NCBI GenBank assembly: GCA_900540275.1
Contig: UQFO01000030.1
Span: 1-15,121 of the forward strand
Source of the DNA: an uncultured Oscillospiraceae bacterium
GTDB lineage: Bacteria; Bacillota; Clostridia; Oscillospirales; Acutalibacteraceae
DNA length: 15,121 nucleotides
Direction of reading: 5' to 3'
Below are positions 14,292 through 15,121 of the stretch, piece after piece (the stretch's first letter is position 1; the number at the start of each line of letters is the position of its first letter). The translations under genes were made by a program, and so were the position numbers. Under the pieces are notes generated by a model that saw only the letters and a list, made by a program, of their open reading frames with translations, had not been told where the DNA came from and searched no databases.

Positions 14292-15014
14292 ATGGAAAAG
14301 GAACTGGAGAGGCTAGCGGAGGATTATTTTATTCACAGGGTACTCAATAGTTATGGATTTGAAAGCGCGCAGCTTGAAGTGCTCATGGCTTATGACCGCA
14401 CGGCAGGACAGCTTGTACATAAATATGGGGCGCTGTACCAGACGGAAATTATGATGAACCCGCCCATGCGTTCGTCATTTTATTATCCATCGAGAATTTT
14501 GATAGCAAGCAGATGTGAAAAAGAAGCGTTTGCAATTTCGCTTGCAAAAAATGTTTTGTCTGTCAGGGGAAGTATTATGGAGGAAACGGAGCTTGGCGCA
14601 GTGTCAAGCGGCTCCCCGGCTGTTGTGCATGCCGGGCCGCGCGCAGTTGAAAACCGCTATCAGGTGATGTTTGCAACCTTTGGAAAGCTGCGGGATAATA
14701 TTGTATCCTTCGCGCTTGCAAACCGCATTCCGTTTTTATCGTTTGCGGGCCGTTCGGCGGTTACCTGTATACATGAATTTGTAAGGGTGCTGTTTTCCAA
14801 GCTGAAGATGCAAAACGAAGCGTATACGATACTGCTGGACTTTTTAAAATCCGCAATTTCGCTGAAAGAGCTAAGGGAGCGGCTGCTTTCGCTGCGGCTG
14901 GCCGAGGAGCTTGGAGAAATAGAAAAATTTATTCACCGTACGGATTTTATCGCTTCAAATGTACAGGTTGAGTTTTTTGAAAAAGAAAAGGTCGTCTATC
15001 TAATCTGGTTTTAA
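14292..15014 (+). CDS. Hypothetical protein of unknown function
   Basis: A 240-residue protein that I do not recognise. It begins MEKELERLAEDYFIHRVLNS, looks largely alpha-helical and soluble, and shows no signal peptide, convincing membrane segment or known catalytic motif. Notable stretches are FYYPSRILIASRCEKEAFAI, NRIPFLSFAGRSAV, a charged leucine-rich segment (LKELRERLLSLRLAEELGEI) and a hydrophobic C-terminus ending VVYLIWF. ATG 14292 is chosen because GGAGG (14279-14283) lies 8 nt upstream; a GTG at 14256 would add 12 residues but follows the terminator T run with no ribosome site. It lies behind a LytTR gene, spaced repeats and a terminator, so it may be a LytTR-controlled gene. No terminator is visible after it. 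Confidence 0.8.
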   Translation: MEKELERLAEDYFIHRVLNSYGFESAQLEVLMAYDRTAGQLVHKYGALYQTEIMMNPPMRSSFYYPSRILIASRCEKEAFAISLAKNVLSVRGSIMEETELGAVSSGSPAVVHAGPRAVENRYQVMFATFGKLRDNIVSFALANRIPFLSFAGRSAVTCIHEFVRVLFSKLKMQNEAYTILLDFLKSAISLKELRERLLSLRLAEELGEIEKFIHRTDFIASNVQVEFFEKEKVVYLIWF

Positions 15015-15049
15015 AACAAAAAACTGCCCTACACGTCTTTTGCATATTG

Positions 15050-15076
15050 TTGACGCGAAGGAAACCGTGTTATAAT
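15050..15076 (+). promoter_or_regulatory. Strong promoter for a gene beyond the window
   Basis: TTGACG (15050-15055) and a perfect TATAAT (15071-15076) with a TG extension (TGTTATAAT, 15068-15076). The spacer is 15 bp, shorter than ideal, which the extended -10 could offset. Transcription would start near 15083. Confidence 0.75.
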
Positions 15077-15093
15077 AACCTCACGCCGCAAAG

Positions 15094-15121
15094 CGGAAGC
15101 CTTGCAAAAGCAAGCCTTCCG
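15094..15121 (+). other. Hairpin at the start of the next transcript (cut by window end)
   Basis: CGGAAGCCTTGC (15094-15105) pairs with 15110-15121 around an AAAA loop with a single C-C mismatch. A small CCGC/GCGG stem (15086-15096) overlaps its left arm. It lies right after the predicted start of transcription, so the next gene begins with a structured leader or is itself a structured RNA. The class cannot be told from 40 bases. Confidence 0.45.

Overview
The window looks like chromosomal DNA of a moderate-GC Bacillota, most likely an anaerobic Clostridia. The clues are strong AAGGAGG ribosome sites, several TTG and GTG starts, a CUT1 sugar importer without its own ATPase, a YesM/YesN-type two-component pair, a class II GalT and an AgrA-type LytTR regulator. 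The exact lineage cannot be read from the sequence. I see no insertion sequence, phage gene, CRISPR array, tRNA or rRNA.

Layout. Positions 1-544 are non-coding and hold two intrinsic terminators, two further hairpins and a weak 26-codon ORF. Positions 545-6868 (+) form a beta-galactoside uptake and cleavage unit: lipoprotein sugar-binding protein, two ABC permeases and a 1008-residue GH2 beta-galactosidase (LacZ type). Positions 6905-10232 (-) encode a membrane sensor kinase and an AraC-type response regulator, transcribed toward lacZ. Positions 10369-13078 (+) carry galK and galT, divergent from the regulator. After a strong terminator, 13202-13909 (+) encodes a LytTR response regulator with no kinase partner. 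A 382-base non-coding region follows, with spaced direct repeats, a 12-bp hairpin and an intrinsic terminator, and then an unrecognised 240-residue protein (14292-15014). The window ends just after another promoter and the start of a structured transcript.

How it fits together (inference from families and order): the binding protein and permeases import a galactoside such as lactose or a galacto-oligosaccharide, powered by a shared MsmK-type ATPase encoded elsewhere. LacZ splits it in the cytoplasm, and GalK and GalT send galactose into the Leloir pathway. galE and a phosphoglucomutase are not in the window. The kinase and regulator probably sense the sugar, or its loaded binding protein, and switch on uptake.

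The least explained part is the 3' end. There an orphan LytTR regulator is followed by three ATACCAAA repeats, two of them 21 bp apart, the spacing expected of a LytTR operator. They precede a roughly 200-nt structured leader ending in a terminator 38 nt before an unknown gene. The same layout, a terminator pressed against a ribosome site, also occurs in front of lacZ.
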